A DNA stretch of 64,000 bases from Prevotella sp. E13-27 (GTDB lineage: Bacteria > Bacteroidota > Bacteroidia > Bacteroidales > Bacteroidaceae): positions 682,001-746,000 of the forward strand of contig NZ_JALPSC010000001.1 of assembly GCF_023217965.1 (NCBI RefSeq). The letters run 5' to 3'. The position numbers were made by a program, and so were the translations under genes. Under the pieces are notes generated by a model. It worked only from the letters and a program-made list of their open reading frames with translations, did not search any database and was not told the origin of the DNA. Of this stretch, positions 53,838 through 61,732 are shown piece by piece. Position 1 is the first letter of the stretch; each line of letters starts with the position of its first letter.

Positions 53838-55505
53838 TTATTTAATGCAGGCTTTAATAAATGACATAAACAACGGATGAGGATTGAGCACCGTTGAACT
53901 ATACTCTGGATGGAACTGAGTACCGATGTACCATTTCTTTTCTGGAATTTCGACTATTTCCACAAGGTTGGCAGCAGGATTGATGCCCACGCATTTCATT
54001 CCCTTGGCCTCGTACTCCTCCTGGTACTTATTATTAAACTCATAACGATGACGGTGGCGCTCCTTTATCAGTGTTTCCTCACCATAAGCCTCGTACACGC
54101 GACTGCCCTTTACCAGCTCGCACTCGTAAGCGCCCAGACGCATAGTACCTCCCATCTGCGTGATGGTCTTCTGCTCCTCCATCATGTCAATCACGTTATG
54201 AGGTGTCTTTTCGTCAATCTCGGCGCTATTGGCATCCTTATAGCCCAGCACGTTGCGGGCAAACTCTATCACCATCATCTGCATACCCAGGCAGATACCG
54301 AAGGTGGGGATATCATTGGTGCGGGTGTATTCGGCGGCAATAATCTTACCCTCGATACCACGCTGACCAAAGCCCGGACAAACCACGATGCCTGCCATGC
54401 CCTTCAGCTTCTCGGCCACGTTGGCCTTGGTTATCTCCTCGCTGTTCACAAAGTGCAGCTTAGCTTTTACGTCGTTGTAGATACCGGCCAGGTTCAGGCT
54501 CTCGCGGATACTCTTGTAAGCATCCTGCAAGTCGTATTTTCCTACCAGTCCGATGTGTACCTCCTTGGTGGCGTTGCGCTGCTTTTTCAGGAATTCGCGC
54601 CAGGGCTTCATGGCAGGTGTCTCGCCTACGGGTATGCCTATCTTTCGCATAATGGCAGCATCCAGTCCCTGGTGCTGCATATTTACAGGCACCTCGTAAA
54701 TGCTGGGGAGATCCTCGCTCTGCACCACGCACTCCAGATCTACGTTGCAGAAAGATGCCACCTTCATGCGGATGCCGTCATCCAGATGTCGCTCTGTGCG
54801 CAGCACAAGTATGTCGGGCTGAATACCCATACCCTGCAACTCTTTTACGCTGTGCTGTGTAGGCTTGGTCTTCAACTCGTCGGCTGCTTTTAAGTAAGGC
54901 ACGTATGTAAGGTGTACGCATACCGCATCGCGACCCAGCTGATAGCGCAGCTGTCGGATGGCCTCCATAAATGGAGCACTCTCAATGTCGCCGATGGTGC
55001 CGCCCACCTCGGTAATGACGAAGTCGAAAACCTCTCCCGACCTCCCCAAAGGGGAGGAGGTGCTATCGCATACCGAAGCCGAAGGCCACTCCCCTCCTTG
55101 GGAGGGGTCGGGGGAGGTCCTCAGCATGCGGCGCTTAATCTCATCAGTGATGTGTGGCACTACCTGGATGGTTTTGCCCAGATAGTCGCCATGACGCTCA
55201 CGGTCGATCACCGTTTTGTAAATGCGTCCTGTTGTTATGCTGTTGTTTCGTGTTGTATGTATGCCTGTAAATCGCTCGTAGTGTCCCAGGTCCAGGTCGG
55301 TCTCAAAGCCGTCGGCTGTCACATAACACTCACCGTGCTCGTAAGGGTTCAGTGTGCCAGGGTCAATATTGATATAAGGGTCAAACTTCTGAATTGTTAC
55401 TTTATAGCCACGTGCTTGCAACAATTTACCAATGCTGGCAGATATAATACCTTTTCCTAACGAGGAAACAACACCGCCAGTAACGAAAATATATTTTGTA
55501 TCCAT
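53838..55505 (-). CDS. pyrG: CTP synthase
   Basis: This 555-residue enzyme aminates UTP to CTP. The N-terminal synthase domain starts KYIFVTGGVVSSLGKGI and includes EVGGTIGDIES; the C-terminal class I amidotransferase has FGICLGMQMM and the His-Glu pair in GTQFHPEYSS. Met55505 gives the family start. Residues about 128-158 (SPDPSQGGEW...SSPLGRSGE) are an insertion made of GC-rich palindromic repeat DNA, between IKRRM and FDFVITEVGG, which are adjacent in related enzymes. This is close to a surface loop after the UTP-binding region. It is the first gene of the amidotransferase operon. Confidence 0.96.
   Translation of the reverse strand: MDTKYIFVTGGVVSSLGKGIISASIGKLLQARGYKVTIQKFDPYINIDPGTLNPYEHGECYVTADGFETDLDLGHYERFTGIHTTRNNSITTGRIYKTVIDRERHGDYLGKTIQVVPHITDEIKRRMLRTSPDPSQGGEWPSASVCDSTSSPLGRSGEVFDFVITEVGGTIGDIESAPFMEAIRQLRYQLGRDAVCVHLTYVPYLKAADELKTKPTQHSVKELQGMGIQPDILVLRTERHLDDGIRMKVASFCNVDLECVVQSEDLPSIYEVPVNMQHQGLDAAIMRKIGIPVGETPAMKPWREFLKKQRNATKEVHIGLVGKYDLQDAYKSIRESLNLAGIYNDVKAKLHFVNSEEITKANVAEKLKGMAGIVVCPGFGQRGIEGKIIAAEYTRTNDIPTFGICLGMQMMVIEFARNVLGYKDANSAEIDEKTPHNVIDMMEEQKTITQMGGTMRLGAYECELVKGSRVYEAYGEETLIKERHRHRYEFNNKYQEEYEAKGMKCVGINPAANLVEIVEIPEKKWYIGTQFHPEYSSTVLNPHPLFMSFIKACIK
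55030..55118. repeat. composite palindromic element inside pyrG
   Basis: Outer arms ACCTCTCCCGACC (55030-55042) and GGTCGGGGGAGGT (55106-55118) enclose two inner palindromes, CCTCCCCAAAGGGGAGG (55041-55057) and CCCCTCCTTGGGAGGGG (55091-55107). The whole 89 bp is in frame in pyrG and looks like two GC-rich units placed head to head. Confidence 0.85.
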
Positions 55506-55529
55506 AAAAACAATTGTATTTATGGACTG

Positions 55530-55537
55530 CAAAGGTA
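55530..55537 (-). promoter_or_regulatory. -7 element upstream of pyrG
   Basis: TACCTTTG on the minus strand, 24 bp upstream of the pyrG ATG, matches TAnnTTTG and probably serves the whole pyrG-purF-carAB-asnB run. Confidence 0.45.
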
Positions 55538-55600
55538 TCAAATTTCATTATTTAGTTAATGTTATATATAGTTTTAAAATCTACATTTTTCAACAAAATA

Positions 55601-55640
55601 ACAATCTGCAAGAAAAACTTGTATTTTCCTTGCAGATTGT
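55601..55640 (-). terminator. 12-bp palindrome downstream of the SDR gene
   Basis: ACAATCTGCAAG (55601-55612) and its complement (55629-55640) form a 12-bp stem with a 16-nt A/T-rich loop. It lies past the SDR stop and before the pyrG promoter. It shares 11 of 12 bases per arm with the larger hairpin at 59381-59433. Confidence 0.55.
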
Positions 55641-55670
55641 CAAAATATCGCCCACAAAATCGTATTTTTG

Positions 55671-56381
55671 TTACTCTTTCACAATAGGATAGAGTTCTAT
55701 AAATTCACCCTGATGGCTCTTACCATCATTTATAAGCTCAGCAAACTTCTGACCGACAGTCTCTATGTCATGAAAACCTGGGAGAGACATATTGCCATTC
55801 AAATCGGTAGTTGTTGGGCCTGGGTGGACAGAGAATATTTCTATTGGCGTATTGCTTTGCTGAAATTCTATGGCCATCACACCCATCAACGCATTCTGCG
55901 CCGCTTTGCTGGCAACATAGGCCAGTGGATGCCAGTAAGGACTAATTTCTGATGGCACGGTGATATTGGCTATGCGGCCACTATTTTGGGCAATAAGGGG
56001 AACCAGAGCCTTTGTGAGCGCCCATGTACCTACGAAGTTTACATCAAGCGTCTCACGGATATCACTCAGTTTCGTATTCTCACTATTCACGCTCATGTCG
56101 CCAGGGATTCCAGCATTGTTCACGAGAAGTGTCAATTCTGGGAAACGCTCACCGATTTCCTTTGCTGCACGCTCTATACCTTCGAGGTCTTTAAGTTCAA
56201 TGTTCACCCATCCCAGCACATCAATACCCTCCGACTTAAGTTGAGCGATAGCATTTTCTGCGCGTTGCTCGTCGCGAGCAGTTATTACTACTTTCCAGCC
56301 GCTAAGGCCAAGGTGCTTTGCAATCCCAAATCCGATGCCTTTGTTGGCACCTGTAACTAAAACAATCTTTTCGTTAGCCAT
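55671..56381 (-). CDS. short-chain dehydrogenase/reductase
   Basis: This 236-residue NAD(P)-dependent oxidoreductase has the classical SDR layout. TGANKGIGFGIA binds the cofactor, NNAGIPG follows, and the catalytic YVASKAA (YxxxK) with a preceding Ser (TVPSEISPYW) completes the active site. Carbonyl-reductase-like substrates are suggested by the closest motif pattern, but the true substrate is open. It stands alone with its own promoter word. Confidence 0.9.
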   Translation of the reverse strand: MANEKIVLVTGANKGIGFGIAKHLGLSGWKVVITARDEQRAENAIAQLKSEGIDVLGWVNIELKDLEGIERAAKEIGERFPELTLLVNNAGIPGDMSVNSENTKLSDIRETLDVNFVGTWALTKALVPLIAQNSGRIANITVPSEISPYWHPLAYVASKAAQNALMGVMAIEFQQSNTPIEIFSVHPGPTTTDLNGNMSLPGFHDIETVGQKFAELINDGKSHQGEFIELYPIVKE

Positions 56382-56409
56382 AATTCTTTCTTTTGTGTTA
56401 AATCGGCTG

Positions 56410-56417
56410 CAAAGTTA
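56410..56417 (-). promoter_or_regulatory. -7 element upstream of the SDR gene
   Basis: TAACTTTG on the minus strand, 28 bp upstream of the ATG, matches TAnnTTTG. Confidence 0.4.
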
Positions 56418-56465
56418 AGAATTAATTCCAGATATAATCTATATAGGACTGCTTTTTCCTGAAAA

Positions 56466-56483
56466 ATACCATCTTCGTGGTAT
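56466..56483 (-). terminator. intrinsic terminator after the Amt remnant
   Basis: On the minus strand ATACCAC-GAAG-ATGGTAT (7-bp stem, one weak pair) is followed by TTTTTC and begins one base after the stop codon of the Amt remnant. It likely ends the glnK-amtB transcript. Confidence 0.55.
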
Positions 56484-56484
56484 A

Positions 56485-56844
56485 TTACTCCTTATTTTTC
56501 TCTTTGAGGTGTTCCTCATACTCAGCCAGTTCACGCTCGCCAATATGAGCCAGTCCGTAGTGTTCGTCGTGTTGTGAGAAGTCGAGACCGACCTTTTCAC
56601 TATAGGCCGACACACGCATAGGTATGAGACTATCGATGAGCTTATAGCCCAGCCAACTCATGGTAAAGGTGTAAACAAAGACGATGACTATAGCCAGGAG
56701 ATGGTAAAGGAAAATCACGAAACCTTCCCATGTGCCAGCGATGAGCCCCATAGCGATGAACGACTGTAACATAGTAGAGATGACATTCTTAGCACCTACC
56801 ATACCACCGTAGAAGAACGACAGGCCTGGGGTCATCATCAGCAC
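56485..56844 (-). pseudogene. internally deleted ammonium transporter remnant
   Basis: A 119-codon frame joins the first part of an Amt protein (MMTPGLSFFYGGMVGAKNVI, transmembrane helices 1-2) to its last part (MSWLGYKLIDSLIPMRVSAY then LDFSQHDEHYGL, last helix and cytoplasmic tail). About 250-300 residues of the pore are absent, and the N-terminus before MMTPG lacks a good start codon although the frame is open upstream (DFTATIFVL). It belongs to a different Amt subgroup from the intact amtB nearby, so a second transporter seems to have been lost. The open frame and terminator leave room for expression of a small three-span protein. Confidence 0.75.
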
Positions 56845-56865
56845 AAAGATAGTAGCCGTAAAGTC

Positions 56866-56895
56866 CTCCCTTCCGCTAAGTTCAGCAGAAGGGAG
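56866..56895 (-). terminator. hairpin after the outer-membrane protein gene
   Basis: CTCCCTTC (56866-56873) and GAAGGGAG (56888-56895) form an 8-bp stem, with an inner GCT/AGC pair. It lies 17 bp past the stop of the outer-membrane protein gene and before the Amt remnant. There is no U tract. Confidence 0.45.
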
Positions 56896-56911
56896 AATAC
56901 TTGGCCAATGA

Positions 56912-57622
56912 TTATGGTTGTAGTGTCAAGCCGAGTACCAGATAGGCATTCTGGGTGCAGGGATTAGCAGCAACCTGTGCGAACACTGGTACTGAGAACG
57001 AGTCTGTAACCTTGATATCCTTTGTTGCCTTCAACGACAGGTTGGTTACAGCGAAACCACTCGTCCAGCCATTATAGAAATCAGTGGCAAACGGGACGGC
57101 GCCAGCCGTAGCAGCCCAATCGACAGAAGCAAGTTTAAATGGGACAATGACCTCGAAATAACTGCTATAGGCTCGCTTGCCGTCCTTGTTTACACCGTCG
57201 TTTCCACCGAAGTTGGTGAACAACTGTAGTGAAGCTATGCCAAAATCGTAACCTACGTTTGCCTCGAACACGTGGTTGGTGCCGTGGGCATCATACTTAA
57301 GGTAACGGTTCTTAGGATCAAGACCTGTATTGAACCAATAGTCAGTGACACCAATGTTCAGCCCACCGATAGTATAAGCTAACGTGAGGTCAAACTCTTT
57401 AGTATCAGCAGGGTTCACGAGTCCGTAACTGCCCCAAGCTGTCAGTGACAATCCTTTATAGGCTACACCCAGTGTAGGTTGGATGGCCGTGCTACCCAAA
57501 TCCTGACCACGCCATATATAACTACTCACGATATCTCCACTAATCGTTGTCTCAATCTCATCCTGTGCAAAGGTGGTCATGCTCATGGCCATACCCAATG
57601 CGAATAAAACAATCTTTTTCAT
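56912..57622 (-). CDS. outer-membrane beta-barrel-like protein linked to amtB
   Basis: This 236-residue exported protein has signal peptide MKKIVLFALGMAMSMTTFAQ and an alternating beta-strand pattern throughout. It starts with TTISGDIVSSYIWRGQDLGS and ends with a terminal strand (AYLVLGLTLQP). The SSYIWRG segment is typical of the Gcw_chp-like outer-membrane proteins sometimes found by ammonium transporter genes. It may form a small porin for entry of ammonium or a nitrogen source; that is inference from the neighbours. It lies 20 bp after amtB and is presumably co-transcribed. Confidence 0.75.
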   Translation of the reverse strand: MKKIVLFALGMAMSMTTFAQDEIETTISGDIVSSYIWRGQDLGSTAIQPTLGVAYKGLSLTAWGSYGLVNPADTKEFDLTLAYTIGGLNIGVTDYWFNTGLDPKNRYLKYDAHGTNHVFEANVGYDFGIASLQLFTNFGGNDGVNKDGKRAYSSYFEVIVPFKLASVDWAATAGAVPFATDFYNGWTSGFAVTNLSLKATKDIKVTDSFSVPVFAQVAANPCTQNAYLVLGLTLQP

Positions 57623-57642
57623 AAGCCTTTTTTTTAAAAATA

Positions 57643-58899
57643 TTAGTTATAACAAGCTTCTCCGTGTTCGTAGATATCGAGTCCTTCCTCTTCAATTCGT
57701 TTGTCAACACGCAGACCGTGGATATACTTGATGCCATAGAACAAGGCAAATCCACAAGCAGCAGCCCAAAGATCAATCATAAGTACGCCGAAGCACTCAG
57801 CACCGAAGAATCCCCAACCGCCACCATAGAAGGCACCTGTCTCAGTAGCCAGCAGACCAGTCATGAGAGTACCCAGAATACCGCAGACACCATGTACAGA
57901 ACTTGCACCTACAGGATCGTCGATGTGCAACTTGTGGTCAATAAACTCAATGGCAAATACCAATACTGTACCACAAACCAGACCAATAATCACAGCACCA
58001 ACGGGAGATACGAGGTCGCAACCAGCGGTAATACCTACGAGACCTGCCAGCACACCGTTCAGGGTCAGAGAGAGTGAAGGTTTACCATACTTCAGCCAAG
58101 TGATAAACATCGTAGCCACACCACCTGCAGCAGCAGCGAGGTTGGTGGTCAGGAACACGTGAGAGATAGCCACGCGGTTCACCTCACCACTAGCAGCCAA
58201 CTGAGAACCGGGGTTGAAACCGAACCATCCTAGCCAGAGGATGAAGACACCCAGAGCAGCCATTGTCAGGTTGTGACCAGGGATAGCACGACTCTTACCG
58301 TCCTTGCCATACTTACCAATACGGGGACCCAGTGCCAGAGCACCAATCAAGGCGAGCACACCACCTACAGAATGAACGATGGCAGAACCTGCGAAATCGT
58401 GGAATACAGCGCCAAATGTGGTCATCATAAAGCTATCGGTAGCATCGTTGCACAACCAACCGCCACCCCAGGTCCAGTGACCTTCAATGGGGTATATAAT
58501 CAGTGAGATTACGGCACTATAAATAAGGTACATAGAGAACTTGGTACGCTCAGCCATAGCACCACTCACGATTGTAGCGGCGGTAGCACAGAATACGGTC
58601 TCGAAAATCAAGAATCCTTCTACAGGTAGATCGCTCTCATAGAAACTCAGGTCACCCCAGTTGGGCATACCAATGAAACCACCCAAGGTATCGGCACCAA
58701 ACATAAAGCCGAAGCCTAGGAAGAAGAACAGCAACGAGCCGAACATAAAGTCGACAAAGTTCTTCATCAGGATGTTTGCCGTGTTCTTACCACGTGTAAA
58801 GCCAGCCTCACATAGTGCAAAACCGGGCTGCATCCAGAAAACCAACATAGCTGCTAATAGCATCCATACGGTATCGAGTGAAATTCCTATTTCGTTCAT
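57643..58899 (-). CDS. amtB: ammonium transporter
   Basis: This 418-residue inner-membrane channel has about eleven hydrophobic segments. It contains MQPGFALCEAGFTRGKNTANIL near the start, the signature DFAGSAIVHSVGG (with the pore His) and DDPVGASSVHGVCGILGTL (second pore His), then the C-terminal cytoplasmic tail that binds PII (GLDIYEHGEACYN). It imports ammonium or ammonia. It lies between the PII gene (24 bp upstream) and the outer-membrane gene, the standard nitrogen-limitation unit. Confidence 0.96.
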   Translation of the reverse strand: MNEIGISLDTVWMLLAAMLVFWMQPGFALCEAGFTRGKNTANILMKNFVDFMFGSLLFFFLGFGFMFGADTLGGFIGMPNWGDLSFYESDLPVEGFLIFETVFCATAATIVSGAMAERTKFSMYLIYSAVISLIIYPIEGHWTWGGGWLCNDATDSFMMTTFGAVFHDFAGSAIVHSVGGVLALIGALALGPRIGKYGKDGKSRAIPGHNLTMAALGVFILWLGWFGFNPGSQLAASGEVNRVAISHVFLTTNLAAAAGGVATMFITWLKYGKPSLSLTLNGVLAGLVGITAGCDLVSPVGAVIIGLVCGTVLVFAIEFIDHKLHIDDPVGASSVHGVCGILGTLMTGLLATETGAFYGGGWGFFGAECFGVLMIDLWAAACGFALFYGIKYIHGLRVDKRIEEEGLDIYEHGEACYN

Positions 58900-58923
58900 A
58901 ATCTTTTGTCGTTTAGTTAATCC

Positions 58924-59271
58924 TTACTTCTTGTCTCTCAATACGGTGTCACCCTTCTCGCCTGTGCGGATAGAATAGGTCTCCAACACATCACTCACGA
59001 AGATACGTCCGTCACCGACCTCACCAGTGTGTGCCACTTCAAGCAGCACCTTGATGGTGGGGTCCAAGAACTGGTCACGACAAACAATTGTGATGGCTAC
59101 ACGCTCGATGACATCAGTTGAATACATCACACCACGGTAGATACGTTCCTGACGGCTCTGTCCGATGCCATGCACGTCGTGATATTCAAACCAGTTGATG
59201 TCCGACGATAGCAGGGCTTCCTTGACCTCTTCAAATTTGGTCTTACGGATAATTGCTTCAATCTTTTTCAT
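58924..59271 (-). CDS. glnK: nitrogen regulatory PII protein
   Basis: This 115-residue PII protein gates the ammonium channel and reports nitrogen and energy state. It shows KKIEAIIRKTKFEEVKEAL, a T-loop (GIGQSRQERIYRGVMYSTD), and the C-terminal signature HTGEVGDGRIFV. The T-loop sequence differs from E. coli around the uridylylated tyrosine, so modification may be different or absent. It is the first gene of the amtB unit. Confidence 0.95.
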   Translation of the reverse strand: MKKIEAIIRKTKFEEVKEALLSSDINWFEYHDVHGIGQSRQERIYRGVMYSTDVIERVAITIVCRDQFLDPTIKVLLEVAHTGEVGDGRIFVSDVLETYSIRTGEKGDTVLRDKK

Positions 59272-59314
59272 ACCTTAATACCTTTAATTAATACTACTTG
59301 TCACTGTGACGATG

Positions 59315-59322
59315 CAAAGGTA
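59315..59322 (-). promoter_or_regulatory. -7 element upstream of the glnK-amtB unit
   Basis: TACCTTTG on the minus strand, 43 bp upstream of the glnK ATG, matches TAnnTTTG. An 11-bp perfect palindrome, GTCACTGTGAC at 59300-59310, lies just downstream near the expected transcription start and could be an operator. Confidence 0.4.
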
Positions 59323-59380
59323 TGACAATATGCAAGAAAAAGAGTCGAAACGCTAAATCTTTGGTTGTTAAAAATACAAT

Positions 59381-59433
59381 AAAATAACAATCTGTAAGTT
59401 TTTATACGTCAAAAACTTACAGATTGTTATTTT
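59381..59433 (-). terminator. 23-bp perfect inverted repeat after trpA
   Basis: AAAATAACAATCTGTAAGTT plus TTT (59381-59403) pairs fully with 59411-59433, leaving a 7-nt loop. It sits between the trpA stop and the glnK promoter and probably ends the trp operon transcript. The arm shares 11 of 12 core bases with the palindrome at 55601. Confidence 0.7.
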
Positions 59434-59469
59434 TACACTAAAATCTCTACAATGTAGATTTTTAGCAAG

Positions 59470-60249
59470 TTAATGTGACAATGCATCAAATAGTTTGTCG
59501 AGGGCAGCATTGGCATCACCCTCAGTTTCATTGAGAAGGGTTACGAACTTCGAACCGATGATAGCGCCTGCAGCGTTCTGCTGTGCTGCATCCAGTGTCT
59601 GCTTGTTGCTTATACCGAAACCTATCATACGTGGGTTGCGAAGATTCATCGCGTTAATACGACGGAAGTACTCCTGCTTGGCATCGTCGAAACTCTTCTG
59701 TGCACCAGTGATGGCTGCACTAGATACCATATATACAAATCCATCGGTATTGTCGTCGATAAAGCGGATGCGCTCCTCGCTTGTCTCGGGTGTTATCAGC
59801 ATAATGATACGCAGGTCGTACTTGTCAGCTATGGGCTTTACTATCTCCTGATAGTCCTTAAATGGCAGATCAGGTATGATAACGCCGCTCACTCCGCTCT
59901 CCACACAACTCTTGCAAAACTCCTCTATGCCGTAGTGCAGTATCGGGTTCAGATATCCCATCAGCACCAGTGGTATTCCAACCTGGTCCTTGATGGCCTT
60001 CAGCTGTCCGAATAGTGTCTTCAGGCTCATACCGTTCTTCAGTGCCTGTGTGGCAGCACTCTGTATCACAGGTCCGTCGGCCAGAGGGTCGCTGAATGGT
60101 ATGCCTACCTCAATCATTGCTATACCGCGGCGTTGCATTGCCAGTATCACGTCGCCAGTGCCCTCCAGTGTGGGGCAACCTGCGCAGAAATAAAGAGACA
60201 GCAACTTTCTGTCGCCACGATTATTGAAAAGTGAATTAATCTTATTCAT
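59470..60249 (-). CDS. trpA: tryptophan synthase alpha subunit
   Basis: This 259-residue TIM-barrel enzyme cleaves indole-3-glycerol phosphate to indole and passes it to TrpB. It shows [21 protein letters not shown] (catalytic Glu and Asp), [12 protein letters not shown], and [13 protein letters not shown]. It is the last gene of the trp run and overlaps trpF by 4 bp. TrpB is not in the window; in Bacteroidales it usually lies upstream of trpE. Confidence 0.96.
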   Translation of the reverse strand: MNKINSLFNNRGDRKLLSLYFCAGCPTLEGTGDVILAMQRRGIAMIEVGIPFSDPLADGPVIQSAATQALKNGMSLKTLFGQLKAIKDQVGIPLVLMGYLNPILHYGIEEFCKSCVESGVSGVIIPDLPFKDYQEIVKPIADKYDLRIIMLITPETSEERIRFIDDNTDGFVYMVSSAAITGAQKSFDDAKQEYFRRINAMNLRNPRMIGFGISNKQTLDAAQQNAAGAIIGSKFVTLLNETEGDANAALDKLFDALSH

Positions 60250-60932
60250 AACTGTTCTAAGAATTGTTTAAGTTTATTGATATCTTTAAGCCCTGGGGCG
60301 AGCTCGAAGCGAGAGTTGAGATCGATGCCGACACATTTTTTAGAGGTGAGAGGTGAGAGGTGGGAAGTGAGAAACTTTGCATCGTCGAGACCTATGCCTC
60401 CGCTCAATAGGAATGGTGTTTCGCCTCGATATTCGCTCAGTACACTCCAGTCAAACTTCTCTCCATTACCGCCCACGCTCTTGCCCTTGGTATCAAACAG
60501 GAACATGCCGGCCACACCCTCGTAGGCTTCAGTCAGTGCAAAGTCGGCTGCTGTAGCTATGTTGAATGCCTTTATAAGCTTATAACCTGCGAGCTCGGCA
60601 CAATAATCTGGCGACTCGTGTCCATGCAGCTGAATATAGTCGAGGGCATAGTCATTGGCTATACGCTTCACCATCTCGATATCCTCATCTACGAACACCC
60701 CTACTCGCTTGCATTGCGTAGGCAGATAAGTCGGGCGCTCACTGACATATCGACTGGATTTGGGCCAGAAGATAAAACCCATCAGAAAGAGTGTAGAGTT
60801 CTTGCCTTGCAAGCGTCCTTCGGCCGAGCGTAGAGTGTAGAGTTTAGAGTTGGCTACCGCACTCTCGACTTCTCGGATATTATTGGGCTCGCGCATGCCG
60901 CAGACCTTTATAATGGGACTAATGGGACTCAT
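60246..60932 (-). CDS. trpF: phosphoribosylanthranilate isomerase with three repeat-derived segments
   Basis: This 228-residue TIM-barrel enzyme carries out an Amadori rearrangement in tryptophan synthesis. The catalytic Cys is in [11 protein letters not shown], the phosphate site is near [11 protein letters not shown] and the end is [16 protein letters not shown]. It is longer than usual for three reasons. The N-terminus MSPISPI is coded by 9-bp repeats. Residues about 24-50 ([20 protein letters not shown] and on) are coded by a repeat unit between NIREVE and MGFIFWPKS. Residues about 187-199 ([12 protein letters not shown]) come from GAGGTGA heptamers. Whether the barrel still folds well must be tested; the frame is intact. 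Confidence 0.9.
   Translation of the reverse strand: MSPISPIIKVCGMREPNNIREVESAVANSKLYTLRSAEGRLQGKNSTLFLMGFIFWPKSSRYVSERPTYLPTQCKRVGVFVDEDIEMVKRIANDYALDYIQLHGHESPDYCAELAGYKLIKAFNIATAADFALTEAYEGVAGMFLFDTKGKSVGGNGEKFDWSVLSEYRGETPFLLSGGIGLDDAKFLTSHLSPLTSKKCVGIDLNSRFELAPGLKDINKLKQFLEQL
60338..60377. repeat. heptamer repeat inside trpF
   Basis: Five GAGGTGA-type units (last ones GAGGTGG, GAAGTGA) lie in frame and encode [12 protein letters not shown] near the C-terminus of TrpF, ahead of [11 protein letters not shown]. Confidence 0.85.
60789..60845. repeat. 13-bp direct repeats 44 bp apart inside trpF
   Basis: AGAGTGTAGAGTT occurs at 60789-60801 and 60833-60845 (offset 44 bp, twice 22). The second copy continues as GTAGAGT/TTAGAGT heptamers. 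The segment between them (with TCGGCCGA) is in frame and encodes part of the TrpF insertion. Confidence 0.8.
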
Positions 60933-60947
60933 AGGACTAACGGGTTA
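60912..60947. repeat. 9-bp repeats at the trpF start codon
   Basis: AATGGGACT occurs twice in tandem, then CATAGGACT and AACGGGTTA keep the 9-bp phase. On the minus strand they encode MSPISPI at the TrpF N-terminus. A related 9-bp series lies at 62750. Confidence 0.75.
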
Positions 60948-61683
60948 GCTGAGTAATGAAATCGTCAAGAGCAAGACCTGGGTCGGCAGTCTTCATAAAG
61001 TTCTCACCGATAAGGAATCCACGGAATCCTGCTTGGCGGAGAGCCTTTACCGTATCAGGATTAGAGATACCACTCTCACTGACTTTCACCGCTTCCTTAG
61101 GTAACAGTTCTGCCAAGCGGAAAGAGTTCTCTACATCAGTATGGAAAGAACCAAGGTTACGGTTGTTTATACCGCAGAGATCTGGTTCGAGTTCAGCATA
61201 CTCCAGTTCCTGTTCACTATGCATCTCAAGGAGAACCTCGAGACCTAACTCATGCGCAGAACTCATGAGCACACGACATTTCTCTTTTGTAAGACAGGCT
61301 GCAATAAGCAGCACAGCACTGGCACCACAGAGGGCTGCTGCATATAGTTGTGCCTCATCGATGACGAAGTTCTTATATAATATAGGAAGAGTGACACCAC
61401 TTTGACGCGCCTGACGGATAAAGTCATCAGAGCCACCAAAGTAATGCTCATCGGTAAGTATCGAGAGCGCCGCTGCTCCGTTCTGCTGATAACTAAGCGG
61501 GATGATGTTGGCACGCCCTTCTTCCTTGATCCAGCCTTTAGAAGGTGATCGGCGCTTGAACTCAGCAATGATGCCGGTCTCGCTCTGTAGGAGGACCTCA
61601 CGCAAGGAGGGTTTCTTTGCCTTCAACAATGCCAGCTCCTCGTGTTTGGTGGCGATTATTTCTTGAAGAATATCTTTCATCAT
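60937..61683 (-). CDS. trpC: indole-3-glycerol phosphate synthase
   Basis: This 248-residue TIM-barrel enzyme closes the indole ring. It shows IIAEFKRRSPSKGWI (catalytic Lys), SILTDEHYFGGS, LYKNFVIDEAQLYAA (second Lys), LLEMHSEQELEYA, GINNRNLGSF and KVSESGISN. It carries no visible repeat insertion, unlike trpF beside it. The gap to trpF is 4 bp and holds 9-bp repeats; a 49-bp gap with degenerate TTATTTCG and ATCGATAAT words separates it from trpD. Confidence 0.96.
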   Translation of the reverse strand: MMKDILQEIIATKHEELALLKAKKPSLREVLLQSETGIIAEFKRRSPSKGWIKEEGRANIIPLSYQQNGAAALSILTDEHYFGGSDDFIRQARQSGVTLPILYKNFVIDEAQLYAAALCGASAVLLIAACLTKEKCRVLMSSAHELGLEVLLEMHSEQELEYAELEPDLCGINNRNLGSFHTDVENSFRLAELLPKEAVKVSESGISNPDTVKALRQAGFRGFLIGENFMKTADPGLALDDFITQLTR

Positions 61684-61732
61684 CTTCGTTATTTCGTTAT
61701 TTCGACATATCGATAATCCGACACATCGATAA

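Noticed and set aside
53910..54893. 327-codon open frame on the plus strand opposite pyrG
   Set aside because: It is the antisense shadow of the conserved CTP synthase frame, with no family motifs, no start context and no promoter. The pyrG reading explains the sequence fully.
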